Shown here: positions 8,756 through 18,252 of the stretch, piece after piece
How positions within the stretch are numbered: position 1 is the stretch's first letter
Layout of the letters: the number at the start of each line of letters is the position of its first letter
From: Neolewinella antarctica
Lineage (GTDB): Bacteria; Bacteroidota; Bacteroidia; Chitinophagales; Saprospiraceae
Direction of reading: 5' to 3'
Assembly (NCBI RefSeq): GCF_011927835.1
Contig: NZ_JAATJH010000001.1
Coordinates: 821,104 to 885,103, forward strand
DNA: 64,000 nucleotides
Program-made: the position numbers and the translations under genes
Notes under the pieces: generated by a model
Seen by the model: the letters and a program-made list of their open reading frames with translations, nothing else
Database searches by the model: none
What the model was told of the DNA's origin: nothing

Positions 8756-9523
8756 TTACCCTTCGATGTGAAAACTGATGGTGAAGGTTCGGCTGAGTAC
8801 TTTATCCAGCACCGTACTTTCATCCAGGTTCGGGTTAAAGATCAGCGTATTGCCGATGCCGTGGCTCACTTTGAATTCGGGAGAGAAAATAAAATAGGGA
8901 AAGAAGAACTGTACGCCAGCCCCGTATTCGACGTGAAAATCATGGGGGCTGATGCGGACGAGATTGTCGGACTGCCGCGTACGCGACTCGCTGGCTACGT
9001 CGAAACTGTACTTTGCCCCGGCAACGAGAAAGACGCGCTTGTCGCGGTATGGAGCCGATTTATAACGAAAGTGAAACGGTAATTCTACGAATACCGACTG
9101 AATGGAACGCTGGGTTTCCGAGAGCCCGCGATTGTCCCGACTGTAATTAAGGCGCCGCTCGGCGAAGCTGAAACCCGGTAGAAAGCGAAAATCGAAGTAC
9201 TGACCGATCTTCAGATTGGCAATCATGTTCAGGTTAAACCCCGGGCCATTCAGGCTACTGACCGCCACGATCGTATCGCTGAACAGAAACTCCTCGCTTC
9301 GGAACGGCGTGTAGCGACTGGAATTGATTCCGAGCGTAAGCCCGAAATAGAAGCGCTTATTTTGAAAATCGCGGAAATTATCGTTGCGCCCACCCGTGTA
9401 CTGTGCACCCGCGTCCGCGCAAAAAAAGAAACTCAGCGCGAACACTAAAGCGCCAAAAATTGCGGGGCTCAGTCCTTGTGTGCGGTATAGATGGTGGCGA
9501 TGCCGAAAGTAAGTGGGGCGCAT
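8756..9523 (-). CDS. porT: PorT-family outer membrane beta-barrel protein
   Basis: A 255-residue predicted outer membrane barrel with a hydrophobic signal segment (AIFGALVFALSFFFCADAGAQ), then RFYFGLTLGINSSRY and alternating strands ending in RTFTISFHIEG. PorT is a conserved type IX secretion component and commonly lies directly after ubiE in Bacteroidota, as here. The only ATG in frame (9523) overlaps the end of ubiE by 55 bp, so translation may be coupled or may start at an alternative codon nearer the signal peptide. A copy of the dispersed GC-rich repeat encodes the C-A-D-A-G-A end of the signal peptide. Confidence 0.78.
   Translation of the reverse strand: MRPTYFRHRHHLYRTQGLSPAIFGALVFALSFFFCADAGAQYTGGRNDNFRDFQNKRFYFGLTLGINSSRYTPFRSEEFLFSDTIVAVSSLNGPGFNLNMIANLKIGQYFDFRFLPGFSFAERRLNYSRDNRGLSETQRSIQSVFVELPFHFRYKSAPYRDKRVFLVAGAKYSFDVASESRTRQSDNLVRISPHDFHVEYGAGVQFFFPYFIFSPEFKVSHGIGNTLIFNPNLDESTVLDKVLSRTFTISFHIEG
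9405..9422 (+). repeat. Dispersed repeat copy inside the porT signal peptide
   Basis: TGCACCCGCGTCCGCGCA is one base from the core consensus and identical over 16 bp to the copy at 34.06 kb. Read on the minus strand it encodes CADAGA of the signal peptide. Confidence 0.6.
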
Positions 9524-10209
9524 TCAGTTCGTTTGTACCCCACCCGGTCGAGAATATCCGTGAACGTCTTTCCGCTCGGAAAAGCCTGGACGGACTCGAA
9601 AAGGTAAGCGTAAGCGCGGGGGTCTTTCGACTGTAAACGACCGATCAGCGGCATAATTTTACCGAAGTAGACATTAAATCCCCAGCGAATGGGCGCAAAG
9701 GTAATCCTACTGAACTCAAGAATAACCACCTTCCCCCCCGGGCGCAGTACTCGGCGCATTTCCGCCAGGCCCTTTTCTAAATTTTCGAAGTTGCGCACCC
9801 CGAAACTGACGGTGACGGCGTCGAAATGATCGTCGGCGTAAGGCAGGTTCTCGCTGTCCCCCTGCACCAGGGTAATTTGGTCATCCAGCCCGGCGGTGGT
9901 GACTTTCTTTCTACCGTAGCTCAGCATTCCTTCACTCAGGTCCAGGCCGGTCACGTGCTCGACCTTCGTGCGCTTGATGGTTTGAATCGCGACGTCCGCC
10001 GTGCCCGTGGCCACGTCGAGTACTTTTTTGTGAATAGTATCGTCCAGCTCCTCGATCATCTTGGCCCGCCAGAGGGTATCGACGCCCAGGGAGGTCCCCC
10101 GATTAAGTAGGTCGTAAGAAGAAGCAATGGAGTCAAACATTTGCCCGACTTCGGATTTCTTGGAGTCCGTTTCGCCGTAGGGTTTGACGGTATCGTGGGT
10201 GTGTGCCAT
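9469..10209 (-). CDS. ubiE: Demethylmenaquinone / ubiquinone methyltransferase
   Basis: A 246-residue class I SAM-dependent methyltransferase of the UbiE/MenG family, catalysing the C-methylation that finishes menaquinone (the likely quinone here). Key stretches are VGQMFDSIASSYDLLNRGTSLGVD, KVLDVATGTADVA (SAM-binding motif I), VTGLDLSEGML, VQGDSENLPY, DAVTVSFGVRNFENL and MRRVLRPGGKVVILEFS. The reading frame extends 45 codons further upstream, but orthologs begin near VKPYGETDSKK, so the ATG at 10209 is preferred. It runs into porT with a 55-bp overlap. Confidence 0.95.
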   Translation of the reverse strand: MAHTHDTVKPYGETDSKKSEVGQMFDSIASSYDLLNRGTSLGVDTLWRAKMIEELDDTIHKKVLDVATGTADVAIQTIKRTKVEHVTGLDLSEGMLSYGRKKVTTAGLDDQITLVQGDSENLPYADDHFDAVTVSFGVRNFENLEKGLAEMRRVLRPGGKVVILEFSRITFAPIRWGFNVYFGKIMPLIGRLQSKDPRAYAYLFESVQAFPSGKTFTDILDRVGYKRTECAPLTFGIATIYTAHKD

Positions 10210-10300
10210 GGTGAGGGAAACGAACGTTGGGTAGTTTGGTTTTGGACGGGAGAAAAAGTCTGTGCCCAGAATTGCCCCACGCCGGTTCGTGACACAAAAA

Positions 10301-10331
10301 TGCCGTGCTTCGCGGCGAGCGAAGCACGGCA
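10301..10331 (-). terminator. Intrinsic terminator of the alcohol dehydrogenase gene
   Basis: A perfect 13-bp stem (TGCCGTGCTTCGC) with a 5-nt loop, followed on the minus strand by TTTTTGTG. It sits 23 bp after the dehydrogenase stop. Confidence 0.88.
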
Positions 10332-10353
10332 CCACGGAAAACACCTTTGGTAC

Positions 10354-11523
10354 TTATGCTTTCAGCACGACCTTAACGCAACCGTCTTCCTTCTCACGGA
10401 AGATCCGGTACATCTCCGGAGCGTTCTCCAGAGGTTCGGTGTGAGTGATGATTACACTCGGGTCGATTTCACCTTTCTCGATTTTTTCGAGCAGTGGCTT
10501 CATGTACGCCTGGACGTGCGTTTGGCCGGTCCTGAGGGTCAGCGCCTTGTTCATGACGGCACCGAATTGAAGCGTCATCGGGCCGGCGTACACACCCGGT
10601 ACGGAGAGCGTTCCGCCCTTGCGGCAAGCCATGATCGCCTGATTGAGCGCGTGCGGCTGGTCGCTTTGCAAGTGTAACGTCGACTTCAGCGAGTCCGCCG
10701 CCGCGGTAATGTTGCTGGCGGCGTGGGCCTCCGCCCCCACGGCTTCGATGCAACGATCGGGTCCGCGACCGCCGGTCATTTCGTTCAGTTTGTCGAGAAC
10801 GCTTTCGGTTTCGAAATTGATCGTCTCCGCCTTGCCGGCCGTGCGGGCCATAGCTAGTCGCTCCTCTACTTTATCAATGGCGATCACCCGGCCGGCGCCC
10901 AGCATCCAGGCACTCTGGATGGCGAACTGGCCAACGGGGCCGCAACCCCACACGGCAACGGTATCACCGGGCTGGATTTGCGCCTGCTCGGCGGCCATGT
11001 AGCCGGTAGGAAAGATGTCGGAGAGGAAAAGTACCTTTTCGTCGGGGAGGTCGGATTCAATCTTGATCGTGCCAACGTCGGCGTACGGAACGCGGAGAAA
11101 CTCCGCCTGGCCACCGGGAATGCCCCCCGTCAGGTGGCTGTACCCGTAGATACCCGCGGGCGAGTGGCCCATGGCTTTTTCGGCGTTCTCTGGTTTAGGG
11201 TTCGAGTTGTCGCACAGGGAATACATGGAACTTTCACAGAAAAAGCAGTGCCCACAGGAGATGGTGAAACTAACAACGACCCGGTCTCCCTTTTTGATGT
11301 TTTTAACGGCCGCGCCGGTTTCCACCACGATGCCCATCGGTTCGTGGCCGATGATGTCACCCTCCCGCATCATGGGGACATAATTATCGTAGAGGTGTAA
11401 GTCGGAACCGCAGATGGCCGTGGAAGTAATCTTGATGATGGCGTCCGTTGGTGACAGGATTGTGGGGTCGGGGTGCGTATCGACGCGAACGTCACCCTGG
11501 CCGTGCCAGGTTAGTGCTCTCAT
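10354..11523 (-). CDS. Zinc-dependent alcohol dehydrogenase (formaldehyde dehydrogenase-like)
   Basis: A 389-residue medium-chain dehydrogenase/reductase. Catalytic zinc ligands are C38 (ICGSDLH) and H60/E61 (GHEPMG); the structural zinc site is C90, C93, C96, C104 in [15 protein letters not shown]. The Rossmann motif is [13 protein letters not shown], followed by [12 protein letters not shown], which is typical of NAD(H) preference. The insertion around [13 protein letters not shown] and the [12 protein letters not shown] segment fit the glutathione-independent formaldehyde dehydrogenase-like branch. The physiological substrate is not determined. It is a single-gene transcript ended by the strong hairpin at 10301. 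Confidence 0.9.
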   Translation of the reverse strand: MRALTWHGQGDVRVDTHPDPTILSPTDAIIKITSTAICGSDLHLYDNYVPMMREGDIIGHEPMGIVVETGAAVKNIKKGDRVVVSFTISCGHCFFCESSMYSLCDNSNPKPENAEKAMGHSPAGIYGYSHLTGGIPGGQAEFLRVPYADVGTIKIESDLPDEKVLFLSDIFPTGYMAAEQAQIQPGDTVAVWGCGPVGQFAIQSAWMLGAGRVIAIDKVEERLAMARTAGKAETINFETESVLDKLNEMTGGRGPDRCIEAVGAEAHAASNITAAADSLKSTLHLQSDQPHALNQAIMACRKGGTLSVPGVYAGPMTLQFGAVMNKALTLRTGQTHVQAYMKPLLEKIEKGEIDPSVIITHTEPLENAPEMYRIFREKEDGCVKVVLKA

Positions 11524-11756
11524 AGTCAGGTTATTTTGTTTCCTAAATTGCTTTGTGGTTGCGAGGGTTCACGGTCACCAACGGCTGCAAATTGTTAAGT
11601 TAGAAATGATGTTTGACGGGCGATTTGTCGGCCAATTCGGTGGTTATTTGCATGACTACCGGCGAGATAAATTTTTGAATTGTCCTGACCTTTCATTTAA
11701 GGTGGTTTCGGACCATTTCTGACGGTAAAAGGCTACCAAAAGCGCCCGCTTTTACG

Positions 11757-11764
11757 TATCTTCG
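11757..11764 (+). promoter_or_regulatory. -7 promoter element TATCTTCG for gyrA
   Basis: TAnnTTCG match, 183 nt before the gyrA ATG. No clear -33 TTG was found. Confidence 0.5.
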
Positions 11765-11886
11765 CGCGTACCCGAGGGTAATTCGCCGGTGCAGAATGTG
11801 GGCACGGATGCGGGTGCATCGTGGTGGGAGAAAAGCAGGGCGAATCCGGCCGTTTCCTTCATTCACTTCGCGCTTCTACGAGTCCA

Positions 11887-11906
11887 CTTTGCACCGGCGA
11901 CCGCGC
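11887..11906 (+). repeat. Dispersed repeat CTTTGCACCGGCGACCGCGC upstream of gyrA
   Basis: One mismatch to the core (CCG for CCC) and includes the CTTTGCA extension. A weaker, inverted relative is at 11801-11818 (about three mismatches). The two could form a stem in the gyrA leader. Confidence 0.7.
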
Positions 11907-11946
11907 AGCGAAAACCAACGGCAAATCTTAGTTTAGAATACAAATT

Positions 11947-14523
11947 ATGGCAGAGAAGCAACGGATCATCCCGGTCAACATCGAGGATCAGATGAAGTCC
12001 GCCTACATCGATTATTCGATGTCCGTCATCGTTAGCCGCGCCCTCCCGGACGTGCGCGATGGCCTCAAACCCGTCCACCGGCGGGTACTCTTCGGAATGA
12101 ATGAACTGGGGCTGAGCTTCCGGTCTTCCCACAAAAAATCCGCCCGGATCGTCGGGGAAGTACTCGGTAAGTACCACCCCCACGGCGACAGCTCGGTTTA
12201 CGACACGATGGTGCGCATGGCCCAGGACTGGTCCCTCCGTTATCCCCTCGTGGACGGACAGGGCAACTTCGGCTCCATGGACGGCGACTCCCCAGCCGCC
12301 ATGCGTTACACCGAAGCGCGGCTCGAAAAGATCTCCGACAACATCCTCGGCGACCTCGACAAGGACACGGTTGACTTTCAGTTCAACTTCGACGATACGT
12401 TGAAGGAGCCCTCCGTACTGCCCACGCGCATCCCGAACCTGCTCGTCAACGGCGCTTCCGGCATCGCGGTCGGCATGGCCACCAACATGATGCCGCACAA
12501 CCTCAACGAGGTAATCGATGGTATCTTCGCAACGATTGATAATCCGGAGATTACGATCCCGGAGCTCATGCAGTACGTGAAGGCACCCGACTTCCCCACC
12601 GGTGGTATTATCTACGGTGTGGACGGGGTTAGGGAAGCGTTCGAAACCGGCCGTGGCCGCGTCGTCGTCCGTGGCCTCGCCAAAATCGAAGTAGACAGTG
12701 ACGATCGCGAGACGATCATCATCAACGAGATTCCCTACCAGATCAATAAGTCGGTACTGGTCGCTAAGATCGCCGAACTCGCCAACGAGGGCAAGATCAC
12801 CGGCATCCGGGACGTGCGTGATGAATCCGACCGCGACGGCCTCCGGATCGTCATTGAGATCAAGCGCGACGCGATGGCTTCCATCGTGCTCAGCTACCTC
12901 TACAAGTACACCGCCCTGCAAACTAGCTACGGCGTCAATAACGTCTGCCTCGTGAAGGGACGGCCCATGACGCTGAACCTGAAGGACATGATCGAGGAGT
13001 TTATCGACTTCCGAATCGAGGTCATTCAGCGGCGGACGCTATACGAACTCAACAAGGCACTCGCCCGCGCGCACATCCTGATCGGCCTGTTGATCGCGTT
13101 GGATTACCTGGACGAAGTGATCGCCCTGATTCGCGCCAGTGCCAGCCCGGAAGAAGCCCGGGAAGGCTTGATCAATGGAACCTTCATCGGCAACAAAGAG
13201 CAGTTCTGGACGAAGTTCCGCGACCTGGTCGAAGAAGCCCAGACGACGGAACTAACGGTCGAAGGCGATAATGCGATGAGCGAAGCGCAGGCCAAGGCCA
13301 TCCTCGAAATGCGCCTCCAGAAGTTGACCGGTCTCGAACTCGATAAGATCCGTGCTGAGTACGCTGAAATCCGTGAAATCATCGACGACCTCCGCGGCAT
13401 CCTGGAAAGCCCGGAGCGCCAGCGCGTGATCGTGAAGGAAGAACTACACGACATCAAAACTCGCTTCGGCGACGAGCGCCGCTCGCAAATTAGCCTCGAT
13501 ACGGCCGACATCTCCATCACGGACATGATTGCCGACGACGACGTCGTCGTTACGATCAGCAAGCTCGGGTACATCAAGCGTACCAACGTCGACGAATACC
13601 GCGCGCAAAGTCGCGGTGGTCGCGGTAGCCGCGGCAGCAAAACGCGCGACAAGGACTTCGTGGAACACATGTTCATCGCGAGTAACCACAACTACCTCCT
13701 ACTCTTTACCGACCAGGGCCGCTGTTTCTGGTTGCGGATTTATGAAATTCCCGAAGCTAGTAAGCAGAGCGCAGGGCGGGTGATCCAGAACATCATCGCG
13801 ATGCCGAAGGAAGAGAACATCCGCGCCTACATCAGCGTCCAGGACCTTACCGACGAGGAATTCCTGCAGGGACATAGCATCATTTTCGCTACGCGAAAAG
13901 GTATTGTCAAGAAGACCAGTCTGGAAGCGTACTCCCGCCCCCGCACGAATGGCATCAACGCCATTTCGATCAACGACGGCGACGAATTGCTCGAAGTCAA
14001 GCTGACAACGGGTTCCAGCCACGTGTTTCTAGCGTCGCGCAAAGGACAAGCGATCCATTTCGAAGAGGAGAAAGTCCGCAACATGGGCCGTACCGCCACG
14101 GGTGTGCGCGGCATCAGTTTGCAGGGCGACGACGACGCCGTTGTCGGTATGGTCACGATCGACCATGAATTAGACGCGGACAAAACCATTCTGGTCGTCA
14201 GCGCTAACGGGATCGGTAAGCGATCCGACTGGGACAGCTACCGGATTACCAACCGGGGCGGCAAGGGCGTTCGGACGATGAAGGTCACCGAGAAAACCGG
14301 TGAGCTGATCGCCATGAAGGCCGTTACTAACGAAGACGACCTCATGATTACGAATCGATCCGGTATCGTCATTCGGACGGGACTCGATGCTTTGCGCATT
14401 TCCGGTCGGGCTACCCAGGGCGTTCGCCTGATTAACGTGGAGAAGGGAGACGCGATCTCCGACGTAGCAATCGTTCGCCACGACGGGGAGGATCGCGAAG
14501 AACCGCTCAATGAAGAAGAGTAA
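11947..14523 (+). CDS. gyrA: DNA gyrase subunit A
   Basis: An 858-residue type IIA topoisomerase breakage-reunion subunit. The active-site tyrosine is Y121 in [10 protein letters not shown]. The quinolone-resistance region reads [12 protein letters not shown], with Ser and Asp at the positions homologous to E. coli S83 and D87, the residue types of a drug-susceptible enzyme. The C-terminal beta-pinwheel carries a GyrA-box-like QSRGGRG near residue 556, which supports gyrase rather than topoisomerase IV. Length is normal and the acidic tail ([10 protein letters not shown]) is common in this phylum. It is followed by an intrinsic terminator. Confidence 0.97.
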   Translation: MAEKQRIIPVNIEDQMKSAYIDYSMSVIVSRALPDVRDGLKPVHRRVLFGMNELGLSFRSSHKKSARIVGEVLGKYHPHGDSSVYDTMVRMAQDWSLRYPLVDGQGNFGSMDGDSPAAMRYTEARLEKISDNILGDLDKDTVDFQFNFDDTLKEPSVLPTRIPNLLVNGASGIAVGMATNMMPHNLNEVIDGIFATIDNPEITIPELMQYVKAPDFPTGGIIYGVDGVREAFETGRGRVVVRGLAKIEVDSDDRETIIINEIPYQINKSVLVAKIAELANEGKITGIRDVRDESDRDGLRIVIEIKRDAMASIVLSYLYKYTALQTSYGVNNVCLVKGRPMTLNLKDMIEEFIDFRIEVIQRRTLYELNKALARAHILIGLLIALDYLDEVIALIRASASPEEAREGLINGTFIGNKEQFWTKFRDLVEEAQTTELTVEGDNAMSEAQAKAILEMRLQKLTGLELDKIRAEYAEIREIIDDLRGILESPERQRVIVKEELHDIKTRFGDERRSQISLDTADISITDMIADDDVVVTISKLGYIKRTNVDEYRAQSRGGRGSRGSKTRDKDFVEHMFIASNHNYLLLFTDQGRCFWLRIYEIPEASKQSAGRVIQNIIAMPKEENIRAYISVQDLTDEEFLQGHSIIFATRKGIVKKTSLEAYSRPRTNGINAISINDGDELLEVKLTTGSSHVFLASRKGQAIHFEEEKVRNMGRTATGVRGISLQGDDDAVVGMVTIDHELDADKTILVVSANGIGKRSDWDSYRITNRGGKGVRTMKVTEKTGELIAMKAVTNEDDLMITNRSGIVIRTGLDALRISGRATQGVRLINVEKGDAISDVAIVRHDGEDREEPLNEEE

Positions 14524-14595
14524 AGCTTGACAGTGCGACAAGGTTAAACAGCGTAATCGCTAATTATTACTGACGTCAGTTCTACCGAACACATC

Positions 14596-14639
14596 GCCCC
14601 TTTTACGTTTTAGGACGTAGAAGGGGCTCTTTCGTTTTT
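14596..14639 (+). terminator. Intrinsic terminator after gyrA
   Basis: Stem GCCCCTTTTACG / CGTAGAAGGGGC (11 of 12 paired), followed by TCTTTCGTTTTT. Confidence 0.8.
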
Positions 14640-14766
14640 GCGCTCCATCATTTAGGATCGCCTTAACGATAAACTTCCCCGGCCTTAACGTTTCCTAGTT
14701 ACCATTGCAAATCCGGGAACGTCTTACTTACCGGAATTCATTTTACTAAACCAACAAATTTTAAAC

Positions 14767-16107
14767 ATGTACAGACTTATCCTATCGATGCTCGTCATGC
14801 TCATCTCCGTTACCAGCCTGGTAGCCCAGAGTGGTGAGGACGCGCTCAAATCAGCCAAGAAATCTTTCGACAGTTACAAGCTCAACGGCGACGTAGAAGC
14901 CCTGAAGGAAGCATCCGCTAACCTGGAACTCGCGATGCAGGACAGTGAAGTGGCGAACGACCCGAAGGCGCTCCTTGAAGCCGGAGACATCTACAAAGAA
15001 GCGACCGTCCAGTACGTCACCCGTCGCTCCCTCGACGCAGCCGACAAAGCCCGTGGCATCGACATGCCGGCTACCAAAGCAGCGAAGGCCTACATGGCGG
15101 CTTACAACGCGACCGATAAGAAGGGAACCCGCAAAGCAGCCATCAAGGGTCTCGAAGACATCCAGGGTAGCATCACGAACGAAGGAATCTACTTTATTCA
15201 GGACGGCACCGAGAACGAGAGCTTCTACGGAAACAGCTACACGGCCTTCCAAACGAACATGATGGTATCCGAGTTTCTCGAGAAGAACGGAGGTAAGTCG
15301 AGCTTAACCGAAGAAAGTGTTACTCAGGACAAATACTACGGTGGCCTCGCCGCCCTGCTCGCCAAAAATTACGACGGTGCCCAACCTTTGTTCGAAGAAC
15401 TGATGGGTGCTGAGTACGATGACTCCGCTATCTACAGCGGGCTTTTCACTATCTACACGGAGAAAGAAATGAAGACCGAAGCCGCCGACGTACTCCAGAA
15501 GGGGCGCACGCGCTACCCGGACGACAGTGGTTTGCTGTTCAACGAAATCAACTTCCTCCTCGCGGAAGGTCGCCTCGACGAATTGACCGAACGCCTGGAA
15601 TCCGCCATTGCCAAGGAGCCGGACAACATCTCCCTCTACGGTACGCTCGCGGGTGTTTACCAGGAGCTCTACAAGAAAGCAAAGACGGACGGTGACGTGG
15701 AGAAAGAAGAAATGTTCTACCAAAAAGCCGAGGCTGAATACCAGCGCGGTCTTGAGAAAGACCCGTCTTCCGCACGAATGATTTCTGGACTAGGCTCCAT
15801 GATCTACAACCGTGCCGCCGGCATGACGCAGGAACTCGTCGAGCTAGGTAACGACTTTTCGAAGGAAGGCCAGAAAAAATACGACGAACTACAGGAAGTA
15901 GTGAATGTAGAATTTGCCAAGGCACTACCCTTCTTCCAGAAGGCGGAAATGAGTGAGCCAGGAGACGTTAACACGTTGATTGCCCTTAAAGAGATTTACG
16001 CCCGTATGGACGAGTACGAAGTGTCTAACGAGTTCAAAGAACGGATCGAAAAAGTACAGGCCGGAGAGAAAGTCGCCGGATCTTACTTTAAGGAAAAGGG
16101 GATGTAA
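14767..16107 (+). CDS. Secreted tetratricopeptide-repeat protein
   Basis: A 446-residue protein with a signal peptide (MYRLILSMLVMLISVTSLVAQ) and TPR-like helix pairs through most of its length, for example YYGGLAALLAKNYDGAQPLFEEL, LLFNEINFLLAEGRLDELTERLESAI and NISLYGTLAGVYQELYKKA. TPR arrays serve as protein-binding scaffolds; the partner is unknown and the protein is probably periplasmic. It lies directly downstream of gyrA but is separated from it by a terminator, so it is likely transcribed on its own, and it ends in a perfect hairpin. Confidence 0.8.
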   Translation: MYRLILSMLVMLISVTSLVAQSGEDALKSAKKSFDSYKLNGDVEALKEASANLELAMQDSEVANDPKALLEAGDIYKEATVQYVTRRSLDAADKARGIDMPATKAAKAYMAAYNATDKKGTRKAAIKGLEDIQGSITNEGIYFIQDGTENESFYGNSYTAFQTNMMVSEFLEKNGGKSSLTEESVTQDKYYGGLAALLAKNYDGAQPLFEELMGAEYDDSAIYSGLFTIYTEKEMKTEAADVLQKGRTRYPDDSGLLFNEINFLLAEGRLDELTERLESAIAKEPDNISLYGTLAGVYQELYKKAKTDGDVEKEEMFYQKAEAEYQRGLEKDPSSARMISGLGSMIYNRAAGMTQELVELGNDFSKEGQKKYDELQEVVNVEFAKALPFFQKAEMSEPGDVNTLIALKEIYARMDEYEVSNEFKERIEKVQAGEKVAGSYFKEKGM

Positions 16108-16132
16108 CCCCACTCCTCACCGAGTTAATGAA

Positions 16133-16172
16133 GAAGGCCCGCTTGCGTGACGCAAGCGGGCCTTCTTATTTT
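16133..16172. terminator. Bidirectional intrinsic terminator
   Basis: A perfect 15-bp stem (GAAGGCCCGCTTGCG) with a TGA loop, followed by TTATTTT. It lies between the convergent TPR and radical SAM genes and can serve both. Confidence 0.88.
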
Positions 16173-16219
16173 CGTTAGCCACGAAGCAAAAGTTACGGTG
16201 GCGGAACGTTCGTACTAAA

Positions 16220-17482
16220 CTACCCAAACAAACTCAACTGCGGCGTTTTCACGTGGCGACCGGAAGTCTGACCGCGCAGTACACGACGGCGAATGACCTG
16301 CGGGTCAAACCCCAGTTGCCGAAAGTCCTTATCGGCGCTGGTCAGGAAGTACTGCGCTCGCTTCCAGACGATGCCAATTTTCTTGAGGTGCTCCCGACGG
16401 AGCGAATGAAAGCGGCGGGACTGGACGATTTTGTGCGCGCTCTTGACGCCGACCCCCGGTATGCGGAGGATCATCTCCAGCGGCGCGGTGTTGACGTCAA
16501 CTGGGAACAGGGCGGGGTTACGCAGGGCGTAGGCCAGCTTTGGGTCGACATCGGGGTCCAGCATCGGGTTGGCGTCGTCGACAATTTCGGTGGCATCGAA
16601 TTTGTAGAAGCGCATCAGCCAGTCGGCTTGGTAAAGGCGATTTTCGCGGCGGAGAGGCGGTGCGGAAAGTGTCGGCAAACGGATGTCGTCACTGATCGGG
16701 ACGTAGCCGCTGTAGTAGACGCGCTTCAGCGATTGGTCTCGGTATAAAGTCTTGGAAAGCTTCAGAATATCCTGGTCCGTTTCCGGGCTGGCACCGATCA
16801 CCATCTGCGTGCTCTGCCCGGCGGGGGCAAAATTAGGTTTGTGGATGGATTTGACGAGCGCCGTGGATTGAGATTTGTAGTCATCAATGGATTCCTTCAG
16901 GAAGTTCATCGGCTTGTAGGCGTCCGCGTAGCTCTTTTCGGGGGCTACTTTCTTGAGGCTCATTTCGCTCGGCATCTCCAGGTTGACGCTCAGGCGGTCG
17001 GCGTAGAGGCCGGCTTCGTGGATCAGCTCGTCGCTGGCTCCGGGGATGGCCTTGAGGTGGATGTAGCCGTTGAATTTATGTTCCGTCCGTAAAGTCTTGG
17101 CAATGCGCACGAGGCGCTCCATGGTGTAGTCCGCGCTCTTGAAAATCCCGGAACTAAGGAAAAGTCCTTCGATGTAATTACGCTTGTAAAAATTGATGGT
17201 GAGATCGACAACCTCTTCCACGGTAAAGGCGGCGCGCTTCACGTCGTTACTCTTGCGGCTCACGCAGTAGGCGCAATCGAAAATGCAGTGGTTCGTCAGC
17301 AGAATTTTTAGCAGGGAGACGCAGCGGCCGTCCTGGGTGTAGGTATGACAAATACCCATGCCGGTCGCGTTGCCGAGCCCGTCCACCGTGTTCTTTCGCT
17401 TACTGCCGGAACTGCTGCACGAAACGTCGTATTTAGCGGCGTCAGCGAGAATGGTAAGCTTTTCTCTGATGCGTTCATTCAT
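16220..17482 (-). CDS. Putative DNA modification/repair radical SAM protein
   Basis: A 420-residue radical SAM protein of the group usually paired with a uracil-DNA-glycosylase-like partner. The cluster cysteines are CIFDCAYC (C66, C70, C73), preceded by a conserved DVSCSSSGSKR and GICHTYTQDGRCVSLLKILLTN. The C-terminus has a helix-hairpin-helix DNA-binding motif (VDVNTAPLEMILRIPGVGVKSAHKIVQSRR). The frame is open 23 codons further upstream, but ATG 17482 lies 5 nt after a TATCTTTA promoter element and matches the usual N-terminus, so it is preferred. The usual glycosylase partner gene is not adjacent. The reaction is not established. Confidence 0.88.
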   Translation of the reverse strand: MNERIREKLTILADAAKYDVSCSSSGSKRKNTVDGLGNATGMGICHTYTQDGRCVSLLKILLTNHCIFDCAYCVSRKSNDVKRAAFTVEEVVDLTINFYKRNYIEGLFLSSGIFKSADYTMERLVRIAKTLRTEHKFNGYIHLKAIPGASDELIHEAGLYADRLSVNLEMPSEMSLKKVAPEKSYADAYKPMNFLKESIDDYKSQSTALVKSIHKPNFAPAGQSTQMVIGASPETDQDILKLSKTLYRDQSLKRVYYSGYVPISDDIRLPTLSAPPLRRENRLYQADWLMRFYKFDATEIVDDANPMLDPDVDPKLAYALRNPALFPVDVNTAPLEMILRIPGVGVKSAHKIVQSRRFHSLRREHLKKIGIVWKRAQYFLTSADKDFRQLGFDPQVIRRRVLRGQTSGRHVKTPQLSLFG

Positions 17483-17487
17483 TGCCC

Positions 17488-17495
17488 TAAAGATA
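17488..17495 (-). promoter_or_regulatory. -7 promoter element TATCTTTA for the radical SAM gene
   Basis: Near-consensus TAnnTTTG ending 5 nt before the chosen ATG, predicting a leaderless transcript. Confidence 0.5.
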
Positions 17496-17663
17496 CGGTT
17501 TTTTGTGTCAGATTCGCCCTTATCCACCCAAATTTGTTTGATCAAAGACAATTTTACGCAAGCGTTTTTACGCTCAATTGTGCGCGGTCGCCCCGACTGA
17601 GTGCGGGACTCGCTTTGGCTTCGTAGATGCGGCGAAAGTTCCGGAAGAGCAGCGTGCTTTAGC

Positions 17664-17671
17664 TACCTTCG
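17664..17671 (+). promoter_or_regulatory. -7 promoter element TACCTTCG for ridA
   Basis: Ends 5 nt before ATG 17677, which supports that ATG over the upstream in-frame start at 17578. Confidence 0.6.
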
Positions 17672-17676
17672 TCGGT

Positions 17677-18045
17677 ATGAAAATCGTCACGAACAAGGAT
17701 ATTCCTACGCCAGAAGGTCACTACAGCCCCATCGTAGAACATAACGGAACGCTATACGTGAGCGGTCAGATTCCGCGGACGGAAGCGGGTCAAGTACCCG
17801 ACGGGATCGAAGCCCAGACTGAATTAGTGTTCAGCAAGCTCGCTCACTTACTCACCGCCGCGGGTAGTTCCACCGACCGGGTCATCCAGGTACGTATCTA
17901 TTTGACCGATATCGCGCTGTGGGATACCGTCAACCAACTCTATTCCGATTTCTTTGGCGACCACCGCCCCGCCCGTTGTGTAGTCCCGACCGGCGAACTG
18001 CACTACGGATGCTTAATCGAACTGGAAGCCATCGCTGCGGTTTAG
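17677..18045 (+). CDS. RidA family reactive enamine/imine deaminase
   Basis: A 122-residue protein with the YjgF/YER057c/UK114 fold, hydrolysing reactive 2-aminoacrylate and related imines. Visible features are HYSPIVEHNGTLYVSGQIP, ELVFSKLAHLLTAAGSSTDRVIQVRIYLTD and the PARCVVP region, whose Arg contacts the substrate carboxylate, followed by GCLIELEAIAAV at the C-terminus. The family normally forms trimers. An ORF runs 33 codons further upstream, but the promoter element adjacent to 17677 decides the start. Confidence 0.92.
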   Translation: MKIVTNKDIPTPEGHYSPIVEHNGTLYVSGQIPRTEAGQVPDGIEAQTELVFSKLAHLLTAAGSSTDRVIQVRIYLTDIALWDTVNQLYSDFFGDHRPARCVVPTGELHYGCLIELEAIAAV

Positions 18046-18080
18046 CGCCAGCACTACTTTGCTCTTCCGTGATTTTCCCG

Positions 18081-18097
18081 GCACCGGCGGCCGCGCC
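18081..18097 (+). repeat. Dispersed repeat, two-mismatch copy
   Basis: GCACCGGCGGCCGCGCC, two differences from the core, between ridA and trxB. Confidence 0.5.
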
Positions 18098-18224
18098 TTA
18101 ATACGCTAAAATATCGCTTTCCGACAGGCCCGCCGGAGTACGTCAACTACCGTTCAACCCTGGCCGAAGTGCGGCTGTTAATTACGCGTAACTCCACGGG
18201 AAAACTACCCGCGGAACGAATTCT

Positions 18225-18232
18225 TACCTTTG
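18225..18232 (+). promoter_or_regulatory. -7 promoter element TACCTTTG for trxB
   Basis: Perfect TAnnTTTG, 20 nt before ATG 18253. It supports that start over the upstream in-frame ATG at 18169. Confidence 0.65.
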
Positions 18233-18252
18233 CCCAAAATTTAGCAACCCCC

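Larger units (their letters stand above)
11524..11946. other. Intergenic region with the long gyrA leader
   Basis: Between the divergent dehydrogenase and gyrA genes. A -7 element lies at 11757-11764, predicting a leader of roughly 175 nt. The leader holds two repeat-family copies in opposite orientation (11801-11818 weak, 11887-11906 strong) that could pair. The left 230 bp contain nothing recognised. Confidence 0.5.

Noticed and set aside
10761-10785. CCGCGACCGCC in the alcohol dehydrogenase gene as a repeat copy
   Set aside because: Matches only the centre of the core and encodes a conserved G-G-R-G-P-D-R stretch.
11863-12921. A 352-codon minus-strand frame opposite gyrA
   Set aside because: It is the complement of conserved gyrA codons with no recognisable motif; long antisense frames are common in GC-rich genes.
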